A stretch of DNA of 64,000 bases. Source: Oscillatoria sp. FACHB-1407 (GTDB taxonomy: Bacteria > Cyanobacteriota > Cyanobacteriia > Elainellales > Elainellaceae). The notes under the pieces are model-generated. The model saw only the letters and a program-made list of their open reading frames with translations. It was not told where the DNA came from and made no database searches. The translations under genes and the position numbers were made by a program. Of this stretch, positions 24,252 to 31,704 are shown piece after piece (position 1 is the stretch's first letter; every line of letters starts with the position of its first letter). The DNA is taken from NCBI RefSeq assembly GCF_014697545.1, contig NZ_JACJSA010000018.1, positions 62,001 to 126,000 on the forward strand. The letters are read 5' to 3'.

Positions 24252-25748
24252 TCAGCCCTGCCTCAGGGGTAATCGTAATGTAAATGCAGTCTCCCCCGGT
24301 TGAGGTGGTTCCAGGGTGAGTTCGCCTTGATGGGCATGAATAATCTCACGGGCTAAGCTCAGCCCTAAGCCAAGCCCCTCAATTTTGCGAGTACGGGCTG
24401 GATCACCCCGATAAAACCGATCGAAGATGAGGGGGCGATCGCTCTCTGGAATTGGATTTGAGGCATTGCGAATGGTGACTTGCACCGTCCCATTTCGCTG
24501 GTGCCCTTGAATCTTGACCCAACCTTCTGGCAGGTTGTACTTCACCGCATTACTCATCAAATTTTGCAGGGCTTGCTGGAGCAGATCGCGATCGCCCCAA
24601 ACTCGCAATCCTTCTGCAACATCCGTTTCCACAACGAGACGGGGTGCCATTAATTCCACATCCTCTCCCATCTCAACAAGGAGAGTCGATAGGTCAATCT
24701 CGACTGGGTGCAGTCCCATTTTTCCGGCATCCGCCAGCGATAACAACAGCAGCTTGCGAACGATCTCGCTCAAGCGATGCACCTCATCCAGTAAGGTGCT
24801 CAAGCGTTGTTGCACAATGGAGCCAGAGGGAGCCAGTTGCAGGGCTTGTTCCAATTCCCCCTGCAAAATGGTGAGCGGAGTTTTAAGCTCATGAGCCGCG
24901 TCTGCACTAAAGCGAGAGGCTTGTTTAAAGCTCCGTTCCAACCGTTCGAGCATCTGATTAAACACCTGGATCAGTTCCACAAACTCAATCGTTGCGGCTT
25001 GCGTTGGTAGCCGTTGATCGAGTCCTTTAGCAGTGACCTGGCGAATGGCATGAGTGAGTTGCCCGACCGGATGGAGTGCGCTGCCTGCGATCGCCCATGC
25101 GCCTCCTGCCACCAATAACAACACGACTGGAATCGCCACGAAAAAAACCCCTCGAATCAGGGTCATTTCTTGATCGATCGCCGATAAGTTGATCGCGATC
25201 GCCACCTGCTGATATGGCAAAACGACAACTCCCACTCGCCACAGACCAGAGGCAGTGTGTTGAGTGGTAATTTTGGGTGGCGGAGGGGGGCGATCGGGTA
25301 AACGCTCCCAGGTTGACCGTCGTCGATCTGGAAAAGGTCGATCTGAGAAGGGCCGATCTGAATGAGGTGACAGATAGGGTGTAGCTGATAGGAAAGCAGG
25401 CAAAAGAGATAGGGTCTGAAACGAGAGGGAATCAATCTTAAGATCGGGCAACCAATCGCTGGAGCGGTACAGCGTGTTGCCGTTAGAATCAGCGACCCAA
25501 AGCAGAACTGAGGTGTCGGTGTTGCCTCCAAAAGCACGGGACAGGGACGCCTCAAATAGTTGCCATTCTTCTGCTCTGGCGGGTCGTGTCGCTCGAATGA
25601 ACTGATTTTTTAACTCGGCATCCAGGCGATCGACCTTGGCACTATAAATCAGCCACCAGGAAACCATGCCAAAGCCAATCAAAGCTCCCCCCGCAAGAGC
25701 GGCAGCGAGAAGGGCAATACGAAGGCGAAATGATCGCAATGTCATCAT
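24252..25748 (-). CDS. membrane sensor histidine kinase (heavy-metal/RppB-like architecture)
   Basis: The 498-residue kinase has two transmembrane helices (about 8-35 and 197-222) enclosing a 160-residue periplasmic sensor. That sensor contains an unusual Pro/Asp/Arg-rich stretch (DRPFSDRPFPDRRR). HAMP (about 222-275) and HisKA follow, with the phospho-acceptor His286 in AHELKTP, then the ATPase domain with NLMSNAVKYN, FDRFYRGD and GLGLGLSLA. It should phosphorylate the response regulator whose gene overlaps its start by 4 bases (ATGA). The architecture resembles cyanobacterial RppB/NrsS and CusS-type metal or redox sensors, but the signal is unproven. Confidence 0.94.
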   Translation of the reverse strand: MMTLRSFRLRIALLAAALAGGALIGFGMVSWWLIYSAKVDRLDAELKNQFIRATRPARAEEWQLFEASLSRAFGGNTDTSVLLWVADSNGNTLYRSSDWLPDLKIDSLSFQTLSLLPAFLSATPYLSPHSDRPFSDRPFPDRRRSTWERLPDRPPPPPKITTQHTASGLWRVGVVVLPYQQVAIAINLSAIDQEMTLIRGVFFVAIPVVLLLVAGGAWAIAGSALHPVGQLTHAIRQVTAKGLDQRLPTQAATIEFVELIQVFNQMLERLERSFKQASRFSADAAHELKTPLTILQGELEQALQLAPSGSIVQQRLSTLLDEVHRLSEIVRKLLLLSLADAGKMGLHPVEIDLSTLLVEMGEDVELMAPRLVVETDVAEGLRVWGDRDLLQQALQNLMSNAVKYNLPEGWVKIQGHQRNGTVQVTIRNASNPIPESDRPLIFDRFYRGDPARTRKIEGLGLGLSLAREIIHAHQGELTLEPPQPGETAFTLRLPLRQG

Positions 25749-26422
25749 AAGTCTGGTTTGCGAAAGCGGTATCCCACTCCACGGACGCTCTCAATCCAGT
25801 TCACATCGGCGATCGCCTCAATTTTTTTGCGAATGCGCTGGATGCAAACATCCACAACATTTGTGGCAGGGTTGAAATCATAGCCCCACACATGTTCCAG
25901 GATTTGGGTACGGGTAAAGACTCGTCCGGGCGATCGCATCAGATATTCCAGCAAATTAAACTCACGAGCCGTGAGTTCAATAATGTGTTGATTACACGTT
26001 ACTTCGCGGGTCATGCGATCGAGTTTGAGCGCACCAACAGTCAACAGATTTTGTCCCCCACCCGCACTACGCCGCAACACCGCATGAATTCGAGCCACTA
26101 ACTCCTCTACAAAAAAGGGTTTGGCAATGTAGTCGTCTGCGCCTAGATTCAACCCCTCCAGGCGATCGTCTAGTTGGTTGCGAGCCGTCAACAAAATCAC
26201 AGGCACCATGCGTCCAGCCTGTCGCAGCTGCTTGAGAATCGACAATCCATCCTTTCCCGGCACCATAATATCGAGCACCACAACGTCATAGTCGTGCTCC
26301 ATTGCCTGGATCAACCCCTCATCTCCGTTATCGCAATAGTCCACAACAAAGCCCTGCTCCTTCAGCCCAATCTGAACGAAACTGGCAATCTTGGGTTCAT
26401 CTTCTACTAACAACACATTCAT
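25745..26422 (-). CDS. OmpR-family response regulator (heavy-metal type, RppA/CusR-like)
   Basis: From the ATG at 26422 (MNVLLVEDEP) the protein has 225 residues. The receiver domain has the acidic pair E7/D8, phospho-acceptor D51 in VVLDIMVPG and Lys in DDYIAKPF. A winged-helix DNA-binding domain covers about 125-225 and ends in NWIESVRGVGYRFR. An upstream TTG at 26449 would add nine residues of no domain value. It overlaps the kinase gene by 4 bases. A palindrome at 26500-26517 in the divergent region upstream is a candidate binding site. Confidence 0.95.
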   Translation of the reverse strand: MNVLLVEDEPKIASFVQIGLKEQGFVVDYCDNGDEGLIQAMEHDYDVVVLDIMVPGKDGLSILKQLRQAGRMVPVILLTARNQLDDRLEGLNLGADDYIAKPFFVEELVARIHAVLRRSAGGGQNLLTVGALKLDRMTREVTCNQHIIELTAREFNLLEYLMRSPGRVFTRTQILEHVWGYDFNPATNVVDVCIQRIRKKIEAIADVNWIESVRGVGYRFRKPDL

Positions 26423-26499
26423 ATCGCTAAAGCCATATCGCTCAAGCAACCGATCGGCTTATTGTTCGTTCTATTGTAAGCCCGTCTCCAGGTCGTGAA

Positions 26500-26517
26500 A
26501 ATTACAAAACTGTAATT
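26500..26517. promoter_or_regulatory. candidate response-regulator binding palindrome
   Basis: AATTACA-AAAC-TGTAATT is a perfect 7-bp inverted repeat in the region between the response regulator (start 26422) and the divergent exported protein (start 26678). CusR/CopR-type regulators are known to bind interrupted palindromes of this general form. Its assignment here is inference. Confidence 0.55.
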
Positions 26518-26677
26518 CAACTCCAGGCTGATTTGTCATGTTGAGTTGGCTCAATGAGGGATATAGCAACTGTCGAGACAGTTAATCCAAGGGAGTGTGG
26601 GGAGCACCCCTACATCCCGCCCTAACCAACTCCTCGGTTGCTACAGAAACATGCCACGTTGATTGAGGAACTTGTAT

Positions 26678-27097
26678 ATGATGAAGCTCCATCGCAATTT
26701 ACTGATTTTGACCTCGGTTTCCCTGATAACTGGAACAGCGGGATTTGTACTGGCGCAAACCGTTCCCACAACGTCTGGTCAAACCGATGTCGTCGCCCAA
26801 AACTCACCCCAACCTGGGCAACAGGAAGGATGTAGAGGACATCGCCGCCCTGATTTTGCAGCCGCCGCTCAACAGTTGGGTGTGACTGAAGCTGAGTTGA
26901 TTCAAGCTTTAGGCTTGCCTGCGGAGCCTCCAGCCAACAGTGGCGATCGCCCCCAAGGTGCCCGTCCTCGACTGGATATTCCCGGAGCCGCTCAACGGTT
27001 AGGGGTGACCGAAGAACAATTAGTGGAAGCGTTGGGGATTCCACGTCGTCCTCCTGGCGATCGCCCTAATACCCAGACACCTGCCAGCGGATCGTGA
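26678..27097 (+). CDS. small exported protein with two copies of an LGVTE repeat
   Basis: The ATG at 26678 has a GAGG ribosome site 9 bases upstream and begins a signal peptide (MMKLHRNLLILTSVSLITG, cleavage near VLAQ). The mature protein is about 110 residues, Pro/Gln/Gly-rich, and contains two related 20-residue helical repeats (AAQQLGVTEAELIQALGLP and AAQRLGVTEEQLVEALGIP). No known domain is recognised. It is divergent from the two-component genes and may be their target, which would make it a periplasmic stress or metal-response protein. That link is inference. Confidence 0.78.
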   Translation: MMKLHRNLLILTSVSLITGTAGFVLAQTVPTTSGQTDVVAQNSPQPGQQEGCRGHRRPDFAAAAQQLGVTEAELIQALGLPAEPPANSGDRPQGARPRLDIPGAAQRLGVTEEQLVEALGIPRRPPGDRPNTQTPASGS

Positions 27098-27116
27098 GGG
27101 GAGTAGACGGTTTAAG

Positions 27117-27283
27117 TAACGTGAATTCGGGATGAGGATCTTGGCGGTTAAAACCGCCGCTATCGGAGCAAAACCGACTTGCGTCGGTTCGTCAACTCTT
27201 AGATCTTCCGGAGTCCGCGTCGGCAGACTTCGCTTTGATAGCCGCGAATTCATTCGCCAGGCTCTTAAACCGAACTAACGTTA
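27117..27283. mobile_element. 167-bp dispersed palindromic element (best copy)
   Basis: The ends TAACGTGAATTCGG and, on the other strand, TAACGTTAGTTCGG are imperfect inverted repeats. The interior contains the hairpins GGCGGTTAAAACCGCC and ACCGACTTGCGTCGGT and the block GATAGCCGCGAATTCATTCG. It carries no gene and fits a MITE-like family. Other copies lie at 13976, 17772 and 28678. It lies in the 498-base gap before the PPK2 gene, which has no supported gene. Confidence 0.8.
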
Positions 27284-27312
27284 AGTAGTTTCCAGCGCAA
27301 ATGCGGACGCTT

Positions 27313-27378
27313 GTAGGGGTGGGTTTAGCGATTTACTAACGGCAAACCCAAGAAGTTATCTGCAAAACCTGCCCCTAC
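27313..27378. repeat. 66-bp element with 17-bp inverted ends
   Basis: GTAGGGGTGGGTTTAGC (27313-27329) pairs with GCAAAACCTGCCCCTAC (27362-27378) with 3 mismatches. A related GGGTGGGTTTAGC sequence occurs on the minus strand near 17075-17095. It is a short dispersed hairpin element. Confidence 0.65.
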
Positions 27379-27595
27379 GGACATCTGCCCTGATCACAAT
27401 TTAATTTGGTGTTGGATGGCGATCGCCACACTGTCTACTCTTTTGTTCCTCCACCGTCCTCATTCCCTGGCAAACCTCTGGCATTGGTCAGAGGTTTTGC
27501 CCTGTTTCGATCTCCTATGCTGAAGCTATTCACTCGGCAACCGCTGCACCTCCGAGAGCTATTAAGGCGAGAATACGCTACAGCAAGGATACGTT

Positions 27596-28561
27596 ATGAC
27601 TTCACTCGATTCGACTTCCCATTCAGACCCATCTCTCAGCCCTGTTCACGCAGAAACACCTGAAACTCGCAAAGCTACCGCAAAAGCGACACAGGCGATC
27701 GCTAACATCACCGCACCCGAACAGAGCGTTGTTGACAATCCCCCGCCAAAACCAGACTATCCCCTTTACCGAGTTCGCCCAGAGGAGCCAATCGCACTGG
27801 CTGAGATTGACCCGAATGCCTCTGAATCTTATGAGCGCAAAAAAGATGTTGAGCAAGAACTAGAACGACAGCGCGATCGCTTACAACAACTTCAAACACG
27901 CCTCTACGCCGAGCAGCAACGCAGTTTGTTAATTGTTTTGCAAGCGATGGATACGGGTGGCAAAGATGGCACAATCAAACACGTTTTTCAGGGCATTAAC
28001 CCCCAGGGATGCCAGGTGCAGTCCTTCAAAAAGCCAAGTGTTGAGGAACTGGGTCACGACTTTTTATGGCGGTATCACCAACGTGTTCCAGCACGAGGCA
28101 TGATCACCATCTTTAACCGATCGCACTACGAAGACGTGTTGGTTGTGCGAGTTAAAAATTTGGTGCCAGAGTCAGTTTGGCGACAACGCTATCAATTGAT
28201 TAATGAATTTGAACACATGCTGACCCTCAACGGAATAGTCGTGGTCAAGTTCTTTTTACACATTTCTAAAGATGAACAAAAACAGCGTCTAGAAAGCCGT
28301 TTGAAAGACCCTGATAAGCGATGGAAGTTTTCCGTGAATGATGTGCAAGAGCGAGAATTTTGGGACGAATATCAACTTGCCTTCCAGGACGCAATCAATA
28401 ACTGTTCAACCGACTATGCTCCCTGGTATGTAATTCCAGCGAACAAAAAGTGGTATCGCAATCTGATCATTGCGCGGGCGATCGCCGACACCTTAGAAGC
28501 CATGAATCCCCAATATCCACCAGAGTCAGAGGGATTAGGAGCGATTTTGATCCCAGATTAA
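27596..28561 (+). CDS. ppk2: polyphosphate kinase 2 / polyphosphate:nucleotide phosphotransferase
   Basis: PPK2 enzymes move phosphate between polyphosphate and nucleotides. The 321-residue protein has an N-terminal extension of about 65 residues rich in Pro and charged groups. The PPK2 domain follows, with Walker A MDTGGKDGTIKHV near residue 120, the FQGINPQGCQVQSFK segment, FNRSHYEDVLVVRV with the catalytic Arg/Asp residues, and the lid region RLESRLKDPDKRWK. The length and motif spacing fit the single-domain class that phosphorylates AMP/ADP from polyphosphate. AAGG precedes the ATG. It is flanked on both sides by copies of the same palindromic element. Confidence 0.93.
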   Translation: MTSLDSTSHSDPSLSPVHAETPETRKATAKATQAIANITAPEQSVVDNPPPKPDYPLYRVRPEEPIALAEIDPNASESYERKKDVEQELERQRDRLQQLQTRLYAEQQRSLLIVLQAMDTGGKDGTIKHVFQGINPQGCQVQSFKKPSVEELGHDFLWRYHQRVPARGMITIFNRSHYEDVLVVRVKNLVPESVWRQRYQLINEFEHMLTLNGIVVVKFFLHISKDEQKQRLESRLKDPDKRWKFSVNDVQEREFWDEYQLAFQDAINNCSTDYAPWYVIPANKKWYRNLIIARAIADTLEAMNPQYPPESEGLGAILIPD

Positions 28562-28579
28562 CGGTGTCATACAGCTTTG

Positions 28580-28639
28580 GTCAGAAAGCTTAGGACAAAG
28601 GCTACAGCTCAAATCCTGATTCTAGGGGAGCTTTCTGAC
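28580..28639 (+). terminator. possible terminator hairpin behind ppk2
   Basis: GTCAGAAAGCT (28580-28590) and AGCTTTCTGAC (28629-28639) are a perfect 11-bp inverted repeat with a 38-base loop, 18 bases after the stop codon. There is no U-tract, so termination is uncertain. Confidence 0.4.
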
Positions 28640-28677
28640 TCACCGCTGCCTCATCGAATGGGACTACGGCTATACCT

Positions 28678-28785
28678 TAGCGTGAATTCGGGATAAGGAT
28701 TTCAGCGGTTAAAACCGCCGCTATCGGACTTCGCTCTAGTAGCCGCGAATTCATTCGCCGGGCTCTTAAACCGAACTGACGTTAC
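28678..28785. mobile_element. 108-bp internally deleted copy of the dispersed palindromic element
   Basis: It shares nearly identical ends and the GCGGTTAAAACCGCC hairpin with the copy at 27117-27283 but lacks about 60 central bases between TATCGGA and CTTCGCT. It lies in the 316-base gap between ppk2 and the pseudopilin gene, which otherwise holds only the hairpin at 28580. Confidence 0.8.
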
Positions 28786-28877
28786 CTTAAACTCTGAAGG
28801 CGAAATTTTATCGAATCAAAGATACAGTCCTTCACATTGCGGGAACTCTGAAGAGAGAAAAATCTCAGGGTGCTGCG

Positions 28878-29450
28878 ATGAGAATGCATAATCGGTTCAC
28901 CGTCACTAGAGCGGTTCAGTTTCTGGTGACCAATCCCTTTAGATCGACTAGTGGCTTTACCCTGGCTGAAATGGCAGTCGTCATCGGTGTGCTCGGTATT
29001 TTGGCAGCGATCGCCATTCCCAGTTGGTTAGCCTTTCGAAACACTCGCAATCTCAATGTGGCACAGGGACAGATTTATCAGATTCTATCTCAAACACAAG
29101 GTGAAGCCGCACGCTTACGAGCGGATCGTAGAGCTAGCTTTCGAGAGCAAAACGGAGTGGTTCAATGGGCAATCCACAGTACTACCAGTGCTCCCTCACC
29201 CGCAGAATGGCAGACTCTCTCCTCAAACGTCCGCATCGACCCGATAGAAACCACCCTAGCCAATGTCGGCGGTGCCTATCAGGTACGGTTTGACCAGTGG
29301 GGCAATGTTGAGGGGCAACTGGGCAGATTAACCGTCATGGGTCATACCGGAGGGCGAGCACGACGGTGTGTCATTGTTTCCACATTGTTAGGTGCCATGC
29401 GGCGAGGCAGCGATCACACGACTCCTCAAGATGGTCGATTCTGTTATTGA
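28878..29450 (+). CDS. type IV pilin-like protein (GspH/FimT-type minor pseudopilin)
   Basis: The 190-residue protein has a type III prepilin leader of about 27 residues ending SGFTLAEM, where a prepilin peptidase should cleave after Gly. The hydrophobic helix AVVIGVLGILAAIAIPS follows. The C-terminal part is beta-rich with two Cys residues (RRCVIVS and GRFCY) that may form a disulfide. Such minor pilins prime assembly of type IV pili used for motility or DNA uptake. The start is the first of two close Met codons (M1 or M3). It is convergent with pfkA. Confidence 0.88.
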   Translation: MRMHNRFTVTRAVQFLVTNPFRSTSGFTLAEMAVVIGVLGILAAIAIPSWLAFRNTRNLNVAQGQIYQILSQTQGEAARLRADRRASFREQNGVVQWAIHSTTSAPSPAEWQTLSSNVRIDPIETTLANVGGAYQVRFDQWGNVEGQLGRLTVMGHTGGRARRCVIVSTLLGAMRRGSDHTTPQDGRFCY

Positions 29451-29535
29451 GAAGGGAGTAAAGGCGTGGAGCATGGGGAGGTGGGAAGTAGTCCATCACC
29501 TATCCCCCCTCTACTCCATCACTCCTCCACCTTGC

Positions 29536-30618
29536 TTAAGATCCCAGACAAATCCCTAAGCCTCTTGCCGTCTTGACCAGTGTCCCGTTGGGATCAACCG
29601 TGCTGTATTGCGAGATCGCCTCCAAAATCGGCACGCTTGTGATCTGGCGGTTTTGCCACGTCACCATGTGGTCAAATTTGCCCTCGGCAATCAAGTCTAC
29701 AGCAGCAACCCCAAACGCACTGCCCAGGAGGCGATCGAGGGGAGATGGAATACCACCTCGTTGCACATGCCCCAGGACGGTAACTCGCGTTTCGGCACCG
29801 CTACAGGTAGAAATCTGATCCGAGAGATACTGCCCAATTCCCCCCAGGCGACATTGCCCCAGGCGATTCGTGTTCATGACGGGTTCACCGGATTCGGTGC
29901 GAACGGCTTCTGCTACTACCATCAAGGTGAAGTTCTGCCCCCGCTTTTGTCGCTCCATAATCTTGTCGCAAATATTAGCAAGCGTGTAGGGAATTTCGGG
30001 AATGAGAATCACATGAGCACCCCCGGCAATCCCGGCACTCAAAGCAATGTGCCCTGCATCGCGCCCCATCACCTCTAAAATCATGACTCGGCTGTGGCTT
30101 GCTGCCGTGAAGTGGAGACGATCGAGTGCTTCTGTGGCGATGTTGACGGCTGTATCGAAGCCAATCGACCGTTCGGTAATCGCCACGTCATTGTCGATGG
30201 TTTTGGGAATGCCGACAAAGTTGATGTTGCCTTGTTGAGCAATTTTTCGCAAAATTGCCAAACTGCCATCACCGCCAATGCCGATTAACGCATCTAGACC
30301 TAGCTGATGATAGTGGTCGATGATTTCCTGAGAGCGATCGCACACGCTTCCATCAGGCATGGGAAATGCAAACGGATCTCCCTTGTTAGTGGTTCCCAGA
30401 AACGTTCCACCGACAGTTAACAGCGAATCAACCGACGAGATATCCAACCTCACCACATCAGGGGGATTGCTCATCAGCCCCTGCGTCGCACGACAAATCC
30501 CTAAAACTTCCCAATCATAGGTGCCGATCGCCCGATAAACCACGGCTCGAATCACCGCATTTAAGCCCGCACAGTCTCCCCCACTGGTTAAAATGCCAAT
30601 CCGTTTATGCTCACCCAT
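29536..30618 (-). CDS. pfkA: 6-phosphofructokinase
   Basis: The glycolytic enzyme phosphorylates fructose 6-phosphate. The 360-residue protein has the N-terminal TSGGDCAGLNAVIR, then GIGGDGSLAI. The Gly after GGD predicts ATP rather than pyrophosphate as donor. The next motif is GIPKTIDNDV; its Lys is typical of the pyrophosphate-type and mixed subgroup, while classical enzymes have Gly there. MGRDAGHIAL binds the sugar phosphate. The ATG at 30618 is preferred over an upstream TTG at 30627. It probably belongs to the long-type (group III) ATP-using enzymes. Confidence 0.95.
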   Translation of the reverse strand: MGEHKRIGILTSGGDCAGLNAVIRAVVYRAIGTYDWEVLGICRATQGLMSNPPDVVRLDISSVDSLLTVGGTFLGTTNKGDPFAFPMPDGSVCDRSQEIIDHYHQLGLDALIGIGGDGSLAILRKIAQQGNINFVGIPKTIDNDVAITERSIGFDTAVNIATEALDRLHFTAASHSRVMILEVMGRDAGHIALSAGIAGGAHVILIPEIPYTLANICDKIMERQKRGQNFTLMVVAEAVRTESGEPVMNTNRLGQCRLGGIGQYLSDQISTCSGAETRVTVLGHVQRGGIPSPLDRLLGSAFGVAAVDLIAEGKFDHMVTWQNRQITSVPILEAISQYSTVDPNGTLVKTARGLGICLGS

Positions 30619-30769
30619 ACTTTCCAACGCCTCACTGGGTCTGGCTCATTTTATACAAAAGCGGTTAGCAATATAGTGCTGCTTAGTCGAATGCAATACA
30701 CCGTTAACTGTTTGTAATCTCTATTACAAACAGCGTAATGTGAGCTTCTTGTGAGGATTTAATAATTTA

Positions 30770-30868
30770 GGGAGTAGGAGTTGGGGAGTGGGGAGTAGGA
30801 GTTGGGGAGTAGCGGAGTAGCGGAGTTGGGGAGTAGCGGAGTTGGGGAGTAGCGGAGTCAAGGGAGTA
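30770..30868. repeat. heptamer-type intergenic repeat (GGGGAGT family), about 13 copies
   Basis: Tandem GGGGAGT, AGGAGTT, AGCGGAG and CGGAGTT units fill most of the 324-base gap between pfkA and the GntR gene. No other element is seen in that gap. Confidence 0.85.
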
Positions 30869-30942
30869 AAATCCATGATCGCTCCCCATGTGCAGGGTGT
30901 GTCCAGGATTTTGTGTAAAACCCATCCTGTCTCTGCTCTAAC

Positions 30943-31617
30943 CTAGCGGGTATTGTTTTGCAAATACGTCACTAATCGATCGCCCCCGGTGGTGATGTGA
31001 TGTTGCAGGATGGCGATCGCCTCGTCAGGATTTTGTTGTCGGCAAGCGGCAAGCAACTGATAGTGCTCTTTCTGGGAGAATTCTAGGTAGTTATTGTGGG
31101 CGAGTTGCAACCGGACGTAGCGATCGCCATTAATATGCAACGTCTTGATGAGCGTCATCAGGCGAGGTCGCCGAGCGGGAGCATAGAGCGTTTCATGAAA
31201 CTGCCAGTTGAGGTCTGCCCAGCGGGCTACATCGCTCGCTTCATCTGTCGCTGCCAAGATCGCGTCTGCCTGTTGCAGGTCGGCTTCCTGGAGATGGGGA
31301 ATCGCCAGTCGCAAAGCCGTTGTTTCCAATGCCACCCGGATTTCAAAAATCTCCTGGACTTCCGTAGGGGAGAGGGTTGTCACCGTTGCTCCCCGATTGG
31401 GATGGAAGGTAACTAAACCCTCTACCTCCAGTTGCCGTAACGCCTCACGGACGGGAATGCGACTAACCCCAAATTTGGAGGCAATTTCGTCCTGCCGGAG
31501 GGATTGCCCCTCTTCAAAAATGCCCAGGGTAATCGCCTGCCGCAGAGCGTTGGCAATCAGTTCGGGTGTACTGCGCTGGTGTTGCAGCACGTCAGCAGCC
31601 AGGTCATTTAGATTCAT
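30943..31617 (-). CDS. GntR-family transcriptional regulator (FadR/FCD subfamily)
   Basis: From the ATG at 31617 (MNLNDLAADVLQHQ) the protein has 224 residues. An N-terminal winged helix carries the GntR signature (RQDEIASKFGVSRIPVREAL, near residues 45-65). A helical FCD ligand-binding domain (about 85-215) has the acidic/His metal site pattern (D in WADLNWQFHE, H in HYQLL, H in LQHHI). The frame is open to 31770, but that extension covers the operator and would not be translated in a normal arrangement. The gene is divergent from leuA, with an operator between them, so it probably controls leuA and itself in response to a small organic acid. Confidence 0.92.
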   Translation of the reverse strand: MNLNDLAADVLQHQRSTPELIANALRQAITLGIFEEGQSLRQDEIASKFGVSRIPVREALRQLEVEGLVTFHPNRGATVTTLSPTEVQEIFEIRVALETTALRLAIPHLQEADLQQADAILAATDEASDVARWADLNWQFHETLYAPARRPRLMTLIKTLHINGDRYVRLQLAHNNYLEFSQKEHYQLLAACRQQNPDEAIAILQHHITTGGDRLVTYLQNNTR

Positions 31618-31641
31618 CCACCAAAATTTAATGCATAATGA

Positions 31642-31670
31642 ATATTGTATACAAAAATCGTATACAATAT
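31642..31670. promoter_or_regulatory. GntR operator between the regulator and leuA
   Basis: ATATTGTATAC and GTATACAATAT form a perfect 11-bp inverted repeat separated by 7 bases. The left arm also contains the ten-base palindrome TTGTATACAA, and the right arm contains TCGTATACAA. FadR-subfamily regulators recognise GTM-KAC cores, and GTATAC matches this twice. It lies 35 bases from the leuA start and 25 bases from the GntR start. Confidence 0.8.
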
Positions 31671-31704
31671 CCAAAAGTGAATGCATTATCTTCAGGAGAT
31701 GGCT

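Noticed and set aside
26580-26640. possible tRNA-like GC-rich segment
   Set aside because: No cloverleaf arms or T-loop consensus could be drawn.
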